This document shows, piece by piece, positions 8,868 through 17,904 of a stretch of 56,829 bases of DNA. How positions within the stretch are numbered: position 1 is the stretch's first letter; the number at the start of each line of letters is the position of its first letter. Under the pieces are notes generated by a model. The model ran no database searches. It worked only from the letters and a program-made list of their open reading frames with translations, and was not told where the DNA came from. Origin of the DNA: Thalassospira sp. (GTDB lineage: Bacteria; Pseudomonadota; Alphaproteobacteria; Rhodospirillales; Thalassospiraceae). The stretch spans positions 3,548-60,376 of the forward strand of contig NZ_PAQR01000011.1 in assembly GCF_002709775.1 (NCBI RefSeq). The letters are read 5' to 3'. The position numbers and the translations under genes were made by a program.

Positions 8868-9655
8868 TTCTTTGCCGTCCTTCTAAAGACAATCAATTCA
8901 AGAATAAGCAGCAGCGCAACCGATACAAGGAAGACAACGCTTCCGACCGCGTTGGTTTTCGGGTTCAGGCCCGAACGCAACATGCTCCAGATTTCAACCG
9001 GCAGGGTGACGTCAAAGCGCGACAGCAGGAAAGCGATGATGAATTCATCCCAGCTAAACGTCACCGACAGGAAAAAGGCCGCCAGGATGGAGGGCATCAA
9101 CATCGGGGCGGAGACCTGCGTCATCACCTGCCATTCGGCAGCACCCAGATCGCGGGCAGCCCGTTCGATGTTTTTCTGATGATCGCCCATCGAGGCATAA
9201 ATAATCGCAAAGCATAGCGGCAGATTGATTACCACATGACCAATCCCGACCGTCCAAAGCGAAAGCGATACACCGACCCAGTTAAAGGTCGTCAGCAAAC
9301 CCAGCGCAATGATCAGGTAACTGACCGTCATCGGCGCAATCAGAAGGCCACGCTGCAGGCGCGATGCCGGCAGGACAAAGCGCGCCAAGCCATAGGCCGC
9401 ACAGAAACCAAGCACGCAGGCGACCGTGGCCGAGCCAAGGGCAACCATCAGCGAATTGCCAAGAGCCGACATCAGGCGGCTGTCGGCAAAGACCTCGCCA
9501 TACCATTTAAGGGTCGCGCCATTAAACGGCGGTACGGGCAGGCGGCCATCCTGAAAAGAAAACAGCACCAGAACCGCGACCGGCAAAAAGATGAAGGCAT
9601 AAAGTGCCGCCAGATAGGACCAGGACAGCAGTTTGGAAAAGCGTGAAGAGATCAT
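8864..9655 (-). CDS. ABC transporter permease, PotC type
   Basis: A 263-residue inner-membrane permease with about six membrane segments. It carries the importer EAA loop (ERAARDLGAAEWQVMTQVSAPMLMPS, read across about residues 165-190) that docks on the ATPase. It starts one base after the stop of the other permease and overlaps the ATPase by 4 bases, so all are in one transcript. The last third, with WDEFIIAFLLSRFD, is typical of PotC-like subunits. Confidence 0.9.
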   Translation of the reverse strand: MISSRFSKLLSWSYLAALYAFIFLPVAVLVLFSFQDGRLPVPPFNGATLKWYGEVFADSRLMSALGNSLMVALGSATVACVLGFCAAYGLARFVLPASRLQRGLLIAPMTVSYLIIALGLLTTFNWVGVSLSLWTVGIGHVVINLPLCFAIIYASMGDHQKNIERAARDLGAAEWQVMTQVSAPMLMPSILAAFFLSVTFSWDEFIIAFLLSRFDVTLPVEIWSMLRSGLNPKTNAVGSVVFLVSVALLLILELIVFRRTAKK

Positions 9656-9656
9656 G

Positions 9657-10520
9657 TTATGTCCTCTCCATCTTTAGCCAACGGGCACAGGCAATGTAGG
9701 CCAGTGTCACCACGATCATCAGAATGATCGAAAGGGTGGTGGCCATCGGGAAATCGGCCCGGCGGCCCAGTTGCAGCATGATGACTTGCGGCAGGGCGAG
9801 CTCGTTATTACCACCCAGGATCTGCGGAGTAATGTAATCACCGATGCACAGCACAAAGGTCAGGAACGCTCCGACCATGATCCCGGGCAATGTTAGCGGT
9901 AACACAACATGCCAGAACACCTGAAAACCATTGGCACCAAGATCGGCGGCAGCACGACGATAGTTCGGCGGCATCTGCACCAGATTGGCATAGATGGTCA
10001 GGGTCAAAAGCATGACAAAGAAGTGCACGAACCCGATCACGGTGGCAGTGCGTGTGCTGGCCAGCTCAAGCGGTTCGGAAATGATGCCGAGATAGATCAG
10101 GCTATTGTTGATCACCCCGTTTTGCGCCAGCACCAAAAGCCAGGAATAGGACCGCACCACATAGCTTGTCCAGAAGGGCAGGATCGCCATGATCAGCGCC
10201 ATACGCTGCCATTTCTGGGGAACACGTTCGGCAATGATCCAGGCGAGCGGGTAGGCCAGGATCACCGAAATCAGGGTGACGGTAAAGGTGATCTCAAGCG
10301 AGACAAAAAGCCCCTTAAGCAAGTGGGCCTTTTCAAAGAATTCGATGTAATTGTCGAAATTCCACGCCATAACGATCTCGCGCCCCTTGCGGGTCGCAAG
10401 GCTGATCGCGGCCATGACGATAAAGGGAATAACGAAAAACGCGACGGTCCAAAGCAGGGCCGGGGTCACAAAGCCCCATGCGCGGCGATTTTCGCGTGTT
10501 TCAAGGCTGGCAGTGGCCAT
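9657..10520 (-). CDS. ABC transporter permease, PotB type
   Basis: A 287-residue permease with six hydrophobic segments and an EAA loop (RRAAADLGANGFQVFWHVVLP). It pairs with the PotC-like subunit to form the membrane channel. The start at 10520 (MATASLETR) is chosen because AAAAGGA lies eight bases upstream; the frame is open further, to 10544, but without a good ribosome site. A 152-base gap containing a hairpin separates it from the binding-protein gene. Confidence 0.9.
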   Translation of the reverse strand: MATASLETRENRRAWGFVTPALLWTVAFFVIPFIVMAAISLATRKGREIVMAWNFDNYIEFFEKAHLLKGLFVSLEITFTVTLISVILAYPLAWIIAERVPQKWQRMALIMAILPFWTSYVVRSYSWLLVLAQNGVINNSLIYLGIISEPLELASTRTATVIGFVHFFVMLLTLTIYANLVQMPPNYRRAAADLGANGFQVFWHVVLPLTLPGIMVGAFLTFVLCIGDYITPQILGGNNELALPQVIMLQLGRRADFPMATTLSIILMIVVTLAYIACARWLKMERT

Positions 10521-10618
10521 AACGGTATCCTTTTCGCAAACCAACCTGGTGGCGTTGGTTGCTTATAATTCGCTTGGGAAATTGGGCGCCGTTTTGGCAA
10601 GCTTATCGCAATTTGGAA

Positions 10619-10647
10619 CCGATGCCCCACAAAAAGCGGGACATCGG
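10619..10647 (-). terminator. Intra-operon hairpin between binding-protein and permease genes
   Basis: CCGATGCCCC (10619-10628) pairs with GGGACATCGG (10638-10647) with one mismatch. There is no strong T-tract. It lies between the binding-protein gene and the permease genes, where a stem commonly protects or partly terminates the message so that the binding protein is made in excess. Confidence 0.5.
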
Positions 10648-10672
10648 CAGGTGGCAGTAGACAAGGGATTGC

Positions 10673-11761
10673 TTACTGCTGGAGCATCTCGACCCAGGCA
10701 TCCTGCATCTCGGCATCGAGATCGGCATCCGGGATCGGGTAAAGCTGCGAGTTCTTGAGATAGCCTTCCTGATCATCCCAGCGAAGCGCTGCTTTCTGGG
10801 CATCAGTCAGATTTGCACCAGCTTTCGCGTTGGCCGGCATCCCCCAATAGCACGAAGAGGTCGCAAGACGCGCCTGACCTTCGGGGCTCAGGATATATTG
10901 AACGAATTTCAGGGCCAAATCAGGCTTTTGGGAATCCTTCATCACCCCGATCGACTGCGCCCAGCGAAGGCCGCCCTGTTTCGGGATCACCCAGTCAAGG
11001 TTCGGCTTTTCTTCCGACAGCACAGCCGTGATCCACTCACCGCCGCCAACCAGAATGTCGACTTCACCGGTGGCAAGGGCAGTTTGGGATGAAACAACTT
11101 CGCCAACCTGCTTGGAGGCCTTTTTCATCGCAAACAGCTTTTCCTTGATCGCGGGCATATCGTCCGCGCCAAGATCAGCCGTATCAATGCCAAGGCCCAG
11201 ACCAACAAGGCCGATCACTGGCAGATAATAGTCATAAACCGCGATACGACCGGCATATTTGTCCGACCAGATCACAGACATGTCTTCCATGTCCTTGGGA
11301 TCAACCTTGGTCTTGTCAAACGAAATGGTGTTGTAGCCGAACTTCTCGGTGACAGCATAGGTCTTGCCATCAACAACGTTGTTCTCAGCCATCACGACTT
11401 CGGGGAAGATATCGGACGTCGGCAGGGCATCGGCCGGGATTTCGGCCAGAACGCCCATTTCAACGGCGCGATGCACGTCAACGCCATCAATCACGAACAC
11501 ATCCCAGTCGCCCGGGCGGGACTGCTCGACGATCGAAAGACCGGCACCGGTGCCTTCATATTCCTTGAGATTGACTTTGACGTCGTATTTTTCCTCGAAC
11601 GGCTCAATCAAGGCCGGATCGGTATGGTCGCACCAGACAAGCGCATTGAGCTCTTCGGTTGCCTGTGCGCTGTGCGCCATGGCAACCGCGCCCAGAATAA
11701 AGGTCGCAGTGCTACTCAGAAACTTGTTGCGGGTCTTCCCCGTAGAGACGTGACGAGACAT
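10673..11761 (-). CDS. Periplasmic polyamine-type substrate-binding protein
   Basis: A 362-residue PotD/PotF-like binding protein. The first 34 residues form a long signal peptide with a basic start, a hydrophobic core and AHSAQA before cleavage. The mature part has the family layout (LNALVWCDHTDPALIEPFEEKY; WDVFVIDGVD; FGYNTISFDK; ILVGGGEWI). It captures the substrate in the periplasm for the PotBC-like permeases. The start is supported by GGGAG seven bases upstream. It is the first gene of the operon and faces the TetR gene across a region with two operator-like palindromes. The substrate (putrescine, spermidine or another cation) cannot be decided from the sequence. Confidence 0.9.
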   Translation of the reverse strand: MSRHVSTGKTRNKFLSSTATFILGAVAMAHSAQATEELNALVWCDHTDPALIEPFEEKYDVKVNLKEYEGTGAGLSIVEQSRPGDWDVFVIDGVDVHRAVEMGVLAEIPADALPTSDIFPEVVMAENNVVDGKTYAVTEKFGYNTISFDKTKVDPKDMEDMSVIWSDKYAGRIAVYDYYLPVIGLVGLGLGIDTADLGADDMPAIKEKLFAMKKASKQVGEVVSSQTALATGEVDILVGGGEWITAVLSEEKPNLDWVIPKQGGLRWAQSIGVMKDSQKPDLALKFVQYILSPEGQARLATSSCYWGMPANAKAGANLTDAQKAALRWDDQEGYLKNSQLYPIPDADLDAEMQDAWVEMLQQ

Positions 11762-11842
11762 AGGCTCTCCCTGATTTCATATTTGAGGCCTCCCTTGAAT
11801 TGGGTTCTTCGGTGCTCTGTTTCGGCGCCGTTGAAAAAATAT

Positions 11843-11888
11843 TGAACGCGTTCATTTTTTGAGTCAATGTAAATTTTGAACCCGTTCA
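11843..11888. promoter_or_regulatory. Pair of TetR operator-like palindromes
   Basis: TGAACGCGTTCA (11843-11854, perfect) and TGAACCCGTTCA (11877-11888, perfect outside the central two bases) lie 34 bp apart between the divergent transporter and TetR genes. The repeated half-site TGAAC suggests the binding site of the adjacent TetR protein, controlling both directions. Confidence 0.65.
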
Positions 11889-11905
11889 GTTTTTCCGGAG
11901 TGACG

Positions 11906-12529
11906 ATGTCAGGACTGCGCGCCCAAAAGAAAGCCGACAAAAACCGCCGTATTCTCGAGGCGGCGACGACCCTGTTTCGCAAGGTCGGATATGACAGTGC
12001 GCGCATCGAAGACATTGCCGAAATGGCGGGGGTGTCTGTCGGGACGTTTTATAACTACTTCAAAAACAAGGGCGATATGCTGATGGCCACGGTCTCGATG
12101 GAGGTCGAGGAAGTCCTTGCCGCAGGGGATGCCATCATCGCGCGCGACCATGATGAAGTTGCACCAGCCTTATCGGAACTGATCGGGAAATATTACGATC
12201 ACTCGCTGACCTATCTTTCCAAGGAGATGTGGCGCACGGCAATGTCGCTGTCGATTGCGCAGCCCGAAACACCGTTTTCGAAACGCTACACCGCCCTTGA
12301 TCATCGCCTGTCCAAACAGGTCTGCGATCTGATTCGCGCGCTTCAGAAACGCGGGGTCGTCCGACGCGAGGTTGATTGTGATGCGGTCGGCGAACTTCTG
12401 TTTAACAACGTCAACATGATGTTCATCGAGTTCGTCAAGGACGAGGAGATGGATGTCGATGGCTTGAAAGCCGAAGTCGCCCGGCAAAATGCCCCGGTGG
12501 CGCGATTGATGTGCCTGACTGCCGAATAA
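11906..12529 (+). CDS. TetR-family repressor, probable regulator of the ABC operon
   Basis: A 207-residue TetR-type protein. The N-terminal helix-turn-helix is complete (RRILEAATTLF, then IEDIAEMAGVSVGTFYNYFKNK). The remainder is an all-helical ligand-binding domain. The start at 11906 (MSGLRAQKK) has CCGGAG six bases upstream; the frame is open back to 11876, but that would begin inside the second palindrome. It is divergent from the polyamine-type transporter operon and is the natural candidate to bind the two TGAAC palindromes in the gap. The ligand is unknown, perhaps the transported compound or a breakdown product. Confidence 0.88.
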   Translation: MSGLRAQKKADKNRRILEAATTLFRKVGYDSARIEDIAEMAGVSVGTFYNYFKNKGDMLMATVSMEVEEVLAAGDAIIARDHDEVAPALSELIGKYYDHSLTYLSKEMWRTAMSLSIAQPETPFSKRYTALDHRLSKQVCDLIRALQKRGVVRREVDCDAVGELLFNNVNMMFIEFVKDEEMDVDGLKAEVARQNAPVARLMCLTAE

Positions 12530-12673
12530 GACCCATGGCACAAAAGGCTTGGCTGATCGTGCGCATCGTCACAGACAACGCGTTGATATTCTGATCATTA
12601 TGGTAAAAGACTTCTGGTCATCTAATTCGATGGCTCAGAATAAGCCGCTAAGAAATTATGAAACGAGCAGATC

Positions 12674-13663
12674 ATGCAGGAGACCGGGCAAAACGCGGAT
12701 GATGCGTTTGGCAGGCTTTCGGATGAAAACAACGAAGCCAGTATTGGCGAGCTCAGGCTTGCCGATGGCGACCTGTTTGAACTTCCCGGGGTGCAGGGAC
12801 GCGTTGAGCGGCTTGATTTCGGCAATGGCATGCTTTTGCATCGTGCCGAACTCAGGGTGCGCGAAAATTCCCTGTTTGATGTTCGTAATTCCTTGCCGCC
12901 GGGATGGCTTGGCGGATCGGCGACTGTCATGGGGAAACTTGAAATCGAATGCCCGCACGGCAAGCGTTATGAGATGACGCCTGATGTCGGCATGATCAAG
13001 CGGATCGATCCCTTCGGGACGCGTTATTTTCTGCCGGAAGATCAATTGATCCGCCACGTCGGAGTGGCAATCCCCCTCAAGCCGTTAAAACAGCGTTTTG
13101 GCGATGAGTTCCCCGAAAGTCTGACACCGTTTTTATCCGATCGTCAGGATGTGGTGGATATACGTCCCATCGCGGTTAGCAACCGTATTCGCAGCATCGT
13201 CAGTGCCATGTTTTCCAGCCATGTTAGCGGGCCCGGGCGGCTTTTAAAGCTTGATGGTTTGGCGAGCCTCTTTTTAGGCGAGGTCATTGACCTTCACGCT
13301 CAGAAAACCCAGGAATTCAGCGCGCCTTTGGCGCTGACAGAGCTTGAAAAGTCCGTTGTCGATACTGTGATCGCGCGGGTGTCAAAAGATCCGGGTGCGG
13401 CAATCTCTGTCGAGCAGTTGGCTGCAGATAGCCAGATGACGTCACACCGGCTGAACAGCCTGTTTCGCCAGACAACCGGCAAAAGTTGTTCGGAGTTCAT
13501 TCGTCGCGCACGTATGAGATACGCACGCGAATTGCTGCATCGGGGCGAGATGAGCGTCAAACAGGTTGCCGCCGCCGTCGGCTTTGCCCATGTCAGCAAC
13601 TTTTCGCGGTCCTATCGCGACTGGTACGGTGAAAGCCCCGCCAGTGCGCTGCGCAGAAGCTGA
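12674..13663 (+). CDS. AraC-family transcriptional regulator
   Basis: A 329-residue regulator. The C-terminal 100 residues hold both AraC helix-turn-helix motifs (VEQLAADSQMTSHRLNSLFRQTTG; VKQVAAAVGFAHVSNFSRSYRDWYG). The N-terminal 220 residues form a sensor domain I do not recognise. It follows the TetR gene by 144 bases on the same strand and converges on a second AraC gene. No target can be assigned, and the ribosome site before this ATG is weak. Confidence 0.85.
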   Translation: MQETGQNADDAFGRLSDENNEASIGELRLADGDLFELPGVQGRVERLDFGNGMLLHRAELRVRENSLFDVRNSLPPGWLGGSATVMGKLEIECPHGKRYEMTPDVGMIKRIDPFGTRYFLPEDQLIRHVGVAIPLKPLKQRFGDEFPESLTPFLSDRQDVVDIRPIAVSNRIRSIVSAMFSSHVSGPGRLLKLDGLASLFLGEVIDLHAQKTQEFSAPLALTELEKSVVDTVIARVSKDPGAAISVEQLAADSQMTSHRLNSLFRQTTGKSCSEFIRRARMRYARELLHRGEMSVKQVAAAVGFAHVSNFSRSYRDWYGESPASALRRS

Positions 13664-13690
13664 TAATTCTGAAGACCGCAAAGACTGTGC

Positions 13691-14668
13691 CTAATCGCGG
13701 TGGCGAAGTGTTTCAGATGGCAGAACGCCATACTGTTTGACATAACTTTTGGCAAACCGGGACAGATGGGTAAAGCCCCAGCGGGTGGCAATATCGGTGA
13801 TGGTTTCCCCGTGCGATGCATTCATCAAATCTTCATGCGCGCGCTCAAGCCGGACCGTTTTCAGATAGGTCATGGGGGCCATATCATAGACATTGCCAAA
13901 GGCCCTTTGCAGGGTTCGGTAACTGCAACCTGCATGCTCAACCAACGTTTCGATGGTGATTGATTGATCCGCATGGGCCTGAATGTAATCGCGTGCCCGT
14001 TTTACATAATGAGGAACAGCAACGGTTTTTGCCAGTTGACGGTCAATGTCGGCGTTGAAATTGGGAAGCGAGAGCAGCGTATTGGTAAGCAGGAAGTCTT
14101 GAAACTGATCGACAATTTTTGCATTGCCGGAGCCGTCCATGACGCCATCAAAGGAGTTGGCAATGAAGGTCATTGTGTTGCGCAAGTGCCGTCCGGCTTC
14201 GGAGCCGAGATCAAGTCTGCAATCGAAGTCCAGCTTGATCTGGCTGGCCGTGTTCTCAACCATCAACCGGTAATGGCGTTCAAGCTTGTCGATTGGAATG
14301 CTGACCCCGAGTGTCGCGAACTGCAATTCGGTCGCCGAAAGGGGACGTCGCATGTCACGAATAAGCCCCTGATCTGTTGAGAGCTCGAATTCCTGACCGA
14401 GATGTTTGCAGTGTCCAGTTCCATGCATTGGCAAGAGCAGATAAAGCGAGTTGCTTTCACTTTCACTCGACTGGATATGGACGTCACAATCACCAAAATT
14501 GGCGTAAACCAGGCTCAGATCACCAAGTGTCAGCCCATTTATCTCGGCATCAATTTCCTGCTTTTTGCCAAGCAGGCTTATTGTGTCCCCCGGAATCATC
14601 TCTGCCCAAAATGCGCGCGCATCATCGAAGTTCTGCGAAGACATGATTTGGTGGTTTTTAAGGAGCAT
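13691..14668 (-). CDS. AraC-family transcriptional regulator
   Basis: About 325 residues, with an N-terminal ligand-binding-like domain and a C-terminal AraC DNA-binding domain (IETLVEHAGCSYRTLQRAF; ITDIATRWGFTHLSRFAKSY). The middle resembles the AraC_binding_2 type found in regulators of aromatic or nitrile catabolism, but no catabolic genes adjoin it. The start is uncertain: ATG at 14668 has GGGGA about ten bases upstream; TTG at 14675-14677 and ATG at 14644 are alternatives. It converges with the preceding AraC gene, and the two stops are only 27 bases apart. Confidence 0.83.
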   Translation of the reverse strand: MLLKNHQIMSSQNFDDARAFWAEMIPGDTISLLGKKQEIDAEINGLTLGDLSLVYANFGDCDVHIQSSESESNSLYLLLPMHGTGHCKHLGQEFELSTDQGLIRDMRRPLSATELQFATLGVSIPIDKLERHYRLMVENTASQIKLDFDCRLDLGSEAGRHLRNTMTFIANSFDGVMDGSGNAKIVDQFQDFLLTNTLLSLPNFNADIDRQLAKTVAVPHYVKRARDYIQAHADQSITIETLVEHAGCSYRTLQRAFGNVYDMAPMTYLKTVRLERAHEDLMNASHGETITDIATRWGFTHLSRFAKSYVKQYGVLPSETLRHRD

Positions 14669-15030
14669 ACCTTGCAATTCCCCAATTAAGGTATTTCTCG
14701 GTCATTTGAGACCGGTCCTTTTCCTCCGGATTTTCTATTTTTCATATCTTATAAGTTATTGAATTACAAAAATACTACAATGTTTAGGTGTTGGCTAAAC
14801 CCGGTTTTGGCATTCGGTCGGAACAAGTGAAATTTTTGTAATGACCAATAGTCATGAAATGGATTGAAGCGGGAGGGCCCGTTCAGGTCGGTGTTTTATG
14901 GTCGACGCCAGTTTGTGAGGCTGCTTTGGTGGGGCGGTGGCGGGAGGCGGTTGTGTGAAAACCGGTGCTTGCTGTCGTGCCTGATGCATCCTAAGTTAAC
15001 GCAAACGTCAACTTGTGTTGCAGGGCAAAA
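14669..15030. other. Intergenic region between AraC and MoxR genes
   Basis: An AT-rich gap of about 360 bases between divergent genes, so it should hold promoters for both. The only structure noticed is the short inverted repeat ATGAC-CAATA-GTCAT (14840-14856 region). No gene is supported here. Confidence 0.4.
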
Positions 15031-15879
15031 ATGAAGTTTCAGGGTACGGAAAATTACGTCGCAACCGAAGATCTGATGGTGGCGGTCAATGCCGCGATCA
15101 CGTTGCAGCGTCCACTTCTGGTCAAAGGCGAGCCAGGCACCGGCAAGACCGTTCTGGCCGAGGAAATAGCCAAATCACTTGGCAAGAAACTGATTACCTG
15201 GTCGATCAAATCGACCACGCGTGCCCAGCAGGGACTTTATGAATATGATGCGGTGTCGCGTCTGCGGGATAGTCAGCTGGGCGATGAGCGCGTCCATGAC
15301 ATCGGCAACTACATCGTCAAGGGCAAGCTTTGGGAAGCCTTTGAGGCAGACGGCGAAGCACCGGTTCTTCTGATTGACGAGATCGACAAGGCCGATATCG
15401 AGTTCCCCAATGACCTGCTTCAGGAACTCGATCGCATGGAGTTCTTTGTCTATGAGACGCAGCAGACGGTGAAGGCGACCAACCGCCCGATCGTGATCAT
15501 CACATCAAACAATGAAAAGGAACTGCCCGACGCCTTTCTGCGCCGCTGTTTCTTCCATTACATCCGCTTCCCGGATGTGGACACCATGGCCGAAATCATC
15601 GAGGTGCATTACCCCGGCATCCAGAAACGTCTGGTGGCCGAGGCACTGAACCTTTTCTATGACATGCGCGAGGTCTCGGGCCTCAAGAAAAAGCCATCAA
15701 CCTCCGAGCTTCTGGATTGGTTGAAGCTTCTGATGGCCGAAGACCTGCCACCCGAAGCACTTCGGGCCAAGGATGCCAAGACGGCCGTGCCGCCGATGCA
15801 TGGTGCGTTGCTCAAGAACGAGCAGGACGTACATCTGTTTGAACGGCTTGCCTTCATGGCGCGGCGCGAAGGGCACTAG
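15031..15879 (+). CDS. MoxR-family AAA+ ATPase
   Basis: A 282-residue MoxR-type AAA+ ATPase, a chaperone-like motor that usually works with a von Willebrand A (vWA) protein to mature or activate a partner complex. Walker A is GEPGTGKT (residues 33-40) and Walker B is VLLIDEIDKAD (about 113-123). Sensor 1 lies in IVIITSNNEKELPDAFLRRC, which also supplies the arginine finger. The start at 15031 (MKFQGTENY) has AGGGC a few bases upstream. A vWA gene follows on the same strand about 700 bases on, with a small opposite-strand gene between, so the pair forms a MoxR-vWA module. The client is unknown. Confidence 0.92.
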   Translation: MKFQGTENYVATEDLMVAVNAAITLQRPLLVKGEPGTGKTVLAEEIAKSLGKKLITWSIKSTTRAQQGLYEYDAVSRLRDSQLGDERVHDIGNYIVKGKLWEAFEADGEAPVLLIDEIDKADIEFPNDLLQELDRMEFFVYETQQTVKATNRPIVIITSNNEKELPDAFLRRCFFHYIRFPDVDTMAEIIEVHYPGIQKRLVAEALNLFYDMREVSGLKKKPSTSELLDWLKLLMAEDLPPEALRAKDAKTAVPPMHGALLKNEQDVHLFERLAFMARREGH

Positions 15880-15887
15880 TTCCAGCT

Positions 15888-16412
15888 TTAATAGGCGGGG
15901 AAAGTCGCCTTCATTGCGGTTTCTTCGGCCCGGATGCGACGCCAGAGGATGGCGGCATAGATCGGCAAACCAACGATCAATGTGCCCCATGCCTGAAGGG
16001 CAAGGCCAAAGCCCAGCAATTCAGGGGCGATGTTCAGGAAGTAATTGGGATGCTTGCAGATTTTATAAAGGACGCTGGTGCGGATTTCGTGATGGGGCGC
16101 GATGATCAGTTTGATCGTCCACAGATCACGCAAGGTCGCAATCACGCCGGCAAGCACGACAATCGACACAACCCACAAACCGATCCCGACATAGGTGACG
16201 GTATCGATGGGGGCCGCGCGATAGAAACCCTCGACAAAGCAGGCAAGGTAAAAGCCGATATGGGCAATGGTCAGAAGCCTGGTCGTTGCGCTGTCATGTT
16301 CGGTCGCACCGGCCGCCCGCAGGCGCGCTTCATTGCGTTTGGAAATGCCAAGCGTCACAAAGCGGATGATTACGGCAATGATCACAAAGCCATAGAGAAA
16401 ATCAGTCATCAA
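15888..16412 (-). CDS. Isoprenylcysteine methyltransferase-like membrane protein
   Basis: A 174-residue membrane protein with about five hydrophobic segments. The C-terminal motif YKICKHPNYFLNIAPELLGFGL, followed by RIRAEETAM (given in pieces), is characteristic of the ICMT/phospholipid-methyltransferase-like family. These use S-adenosylmethionine at the membrane. The bacterial substrates are mostly unknown. It stands alone on the minus strand between the MoxR and vWA genes. Its start may be the second Met (16409). Confidence 0.75.
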   Translation of the reverse strand: MMTDFLYGFVIIAVIIRFVTLGISKRNEARLRAAGATEHDSATTRLLTIAHIGFYLACFVEGFYRAAPIDTVTYVGIGLWVVSIVVLAGVIATLRDLWTIKLIIAPHHEIRTSVLYKICKHPNYFLNIAPELLGFGLALQAWGTLIVGLPIYAAILWRRIRAEETAMKATFPAY

Positions 16413-16588
16413 AAATCTGCTCGCGAATTTATTGTTGTTACGCCGGGCCTGGATCGTCCGGCTATTGCGCGCGCAACGTGCCCGAAGGACGCGTCTTTGT
16501 CCACTATTCGGTTGTATGGAAATCCGTCAAATACCGTAAAGGTTTTGTCTGTAGCGGCAGGGCGTTTGGCTGGAGCGGGAAGGTTCTG

Positions 16589-17776
16589 ATGTTTATTGGC
16601 TTTTTCTATAAGCTGAAAGATGCGCGCATTCCGGTCAGTTTGCGCGAATATTTGACCTTGCTTGAGGCCGTTGAGAAGGGCTTGGCAGGCTATTCGGTTG
16701 AGGATTTCTATTATCTGGCGCGTTCGGCCTTGGTGAAGGATGAACGCCACCTTGATAAGTTCGATCGCGTATTTTCCGAGCATTTCAAAGGCGTGATCGA
16801 CCTGACAGAGGGGATGGACGAGGTCGAGCAGACTGAAATCCCCGACGAATGGTTGCGCAAGCTTGCCGAGAAATTCCTGAGTGACGAAGAAAAGGCCGAG
16901 ATCGAAGCTCTTGGCGGATGGGAAAAGCTGATGGAGACGCTTAAGCAGCGTCTTGAAGAACAAAAGGGTCGCCATCAGGGCGGCAATAAATGGATCGGCA
17001 CGGCCGGAACATCGCCGTTTGGTGCTTATGGCTATAACCCGGAAGGGGTGCGGATCGGGCAGGATAAATCCCGGCATCGTCGGGCGGTCAAAGTCTGGGA
17101 CAAGCGGGAATTCAAGAACCTTGATGACAGTGTCGAGATCGGCACGCGCAACATCAAGGTGGCACTCCGGCGCCTGCGCAAATGGGCGCGGACCGGGGCG
17201 GCGGACGAGCTTGATCTGCTGAGCACCATTACATCTACCGCGCGTCAGGGCTGGCTTGATGTTCAGATGCGCCCGGAACGTCATAACGCAGTCAAGGTGT
17301 TGATGCTGTTTGATATTGGTGGATCAATGGATGATCACATCAAGGTCTGTGAAGAACTGTTTTCAGCGGTCAAAACCGAGTTCAAGCACCTTGAATATTA
17401 CTACTTCCACAACTGCCCCTATGAAGGGTTGTGGAAGGACAATGCGCGGCGCTGGAATGATCAGGTTTCGACATGGGATGTCATCAATACCTATGGCGCG
17501 GATTACAAGCTGGTGATCGTTGGCGATGCCACAATGAGCCCCTATGAAATTACCTATCCCGGTGGTGCTGTGGAATACTGGAATGCCGAAGCCGGTGCTG
17601 TCTGGATACAGCGATTGCTTGATCATTTTGAACATGCGGCCTGGATCAATCCGCAACCGGAAAACTGGTGGCGGCACCATCAATCGATCCAGATCATGCA
17701 CAAACTGATGGAAGGGCGGATGTTCCCCCTGACCCTTGACGGGCTGGATCGCATGACCGGGGAACTTAACCGCTAG
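16589..17776 (+). CDS. vWA-domain protein, CoxE-like
   Basis: A 395-residue protein of the CoxE-like vWA group. The N-terminal 220 residues are helical and charged. The vWA fold then begins with VKVLMLFDIGGSMDDH, whose DxGGS (from residue 242) stands in place of the usual DxSxS metal-binding motif. From memory this variation is common in the group rather than a defect. Later segments include YYYFHNCPYEGLWKDNARRW and LVIVGDATMSPYE. The start at 16589 (MFIGFFYKL) has GGGAAGG five bases upstream. It partners the MoxR ATPase encoded just upstream. Confidence 0.87.
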   Translation: MFIGFFYKLKDARIPVSLREYLTLLEAVEKGLAGYSVEDFYYLARSALVKDERHLDKFDRVFSEHFKGVIDLTEGMDEVEQTEIPDEWLRKLAEKFLSDEEKAEIEALGGWEKLMETLKQRLEEQKGRHQGGNKWIGTAGTSPFGAYGYNPEGVRIGQDKSRHRRAVKVWDKREFKNLDDSVEIGTRNIKVALRRLRKWARTGAADELDLLSTITSTARQGWLDVQMRPERHNAVKVLMLFDIGGSMDDHIKVCEELFSAVKTEFKHLEYYYFHNCPYEGLWKDNARRWNDQVSTWDVINTYGADYKLVIVGDATMSPYEITYPGGAVEYWNAEAGAVWIQRLLDHFEHAAWINPQPENWWRHHQSIQIMHKLMEGRMFPLTLDGLDRMTGELNR

Positions 17777-17904
17777 ACTGGCGTTTTGACCCTAGGTAAC
17801 AGTTTGATGAAGATTGCGTGCAAGACGCGGGGATGCGTTTTTGTAATACCAAACCCCGCCTATAGTCCTTGATCACAAAAGGACACTGGATAAGGAAACC
17901 CGGG

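Noticed and set aside
17312..17326. Damaged metal site in the vWA protein (DIGGS in place of DxSxS)
   Set aside because: From memory this form is usual in the CoxE-like group, so it is not evidence of loss of function.
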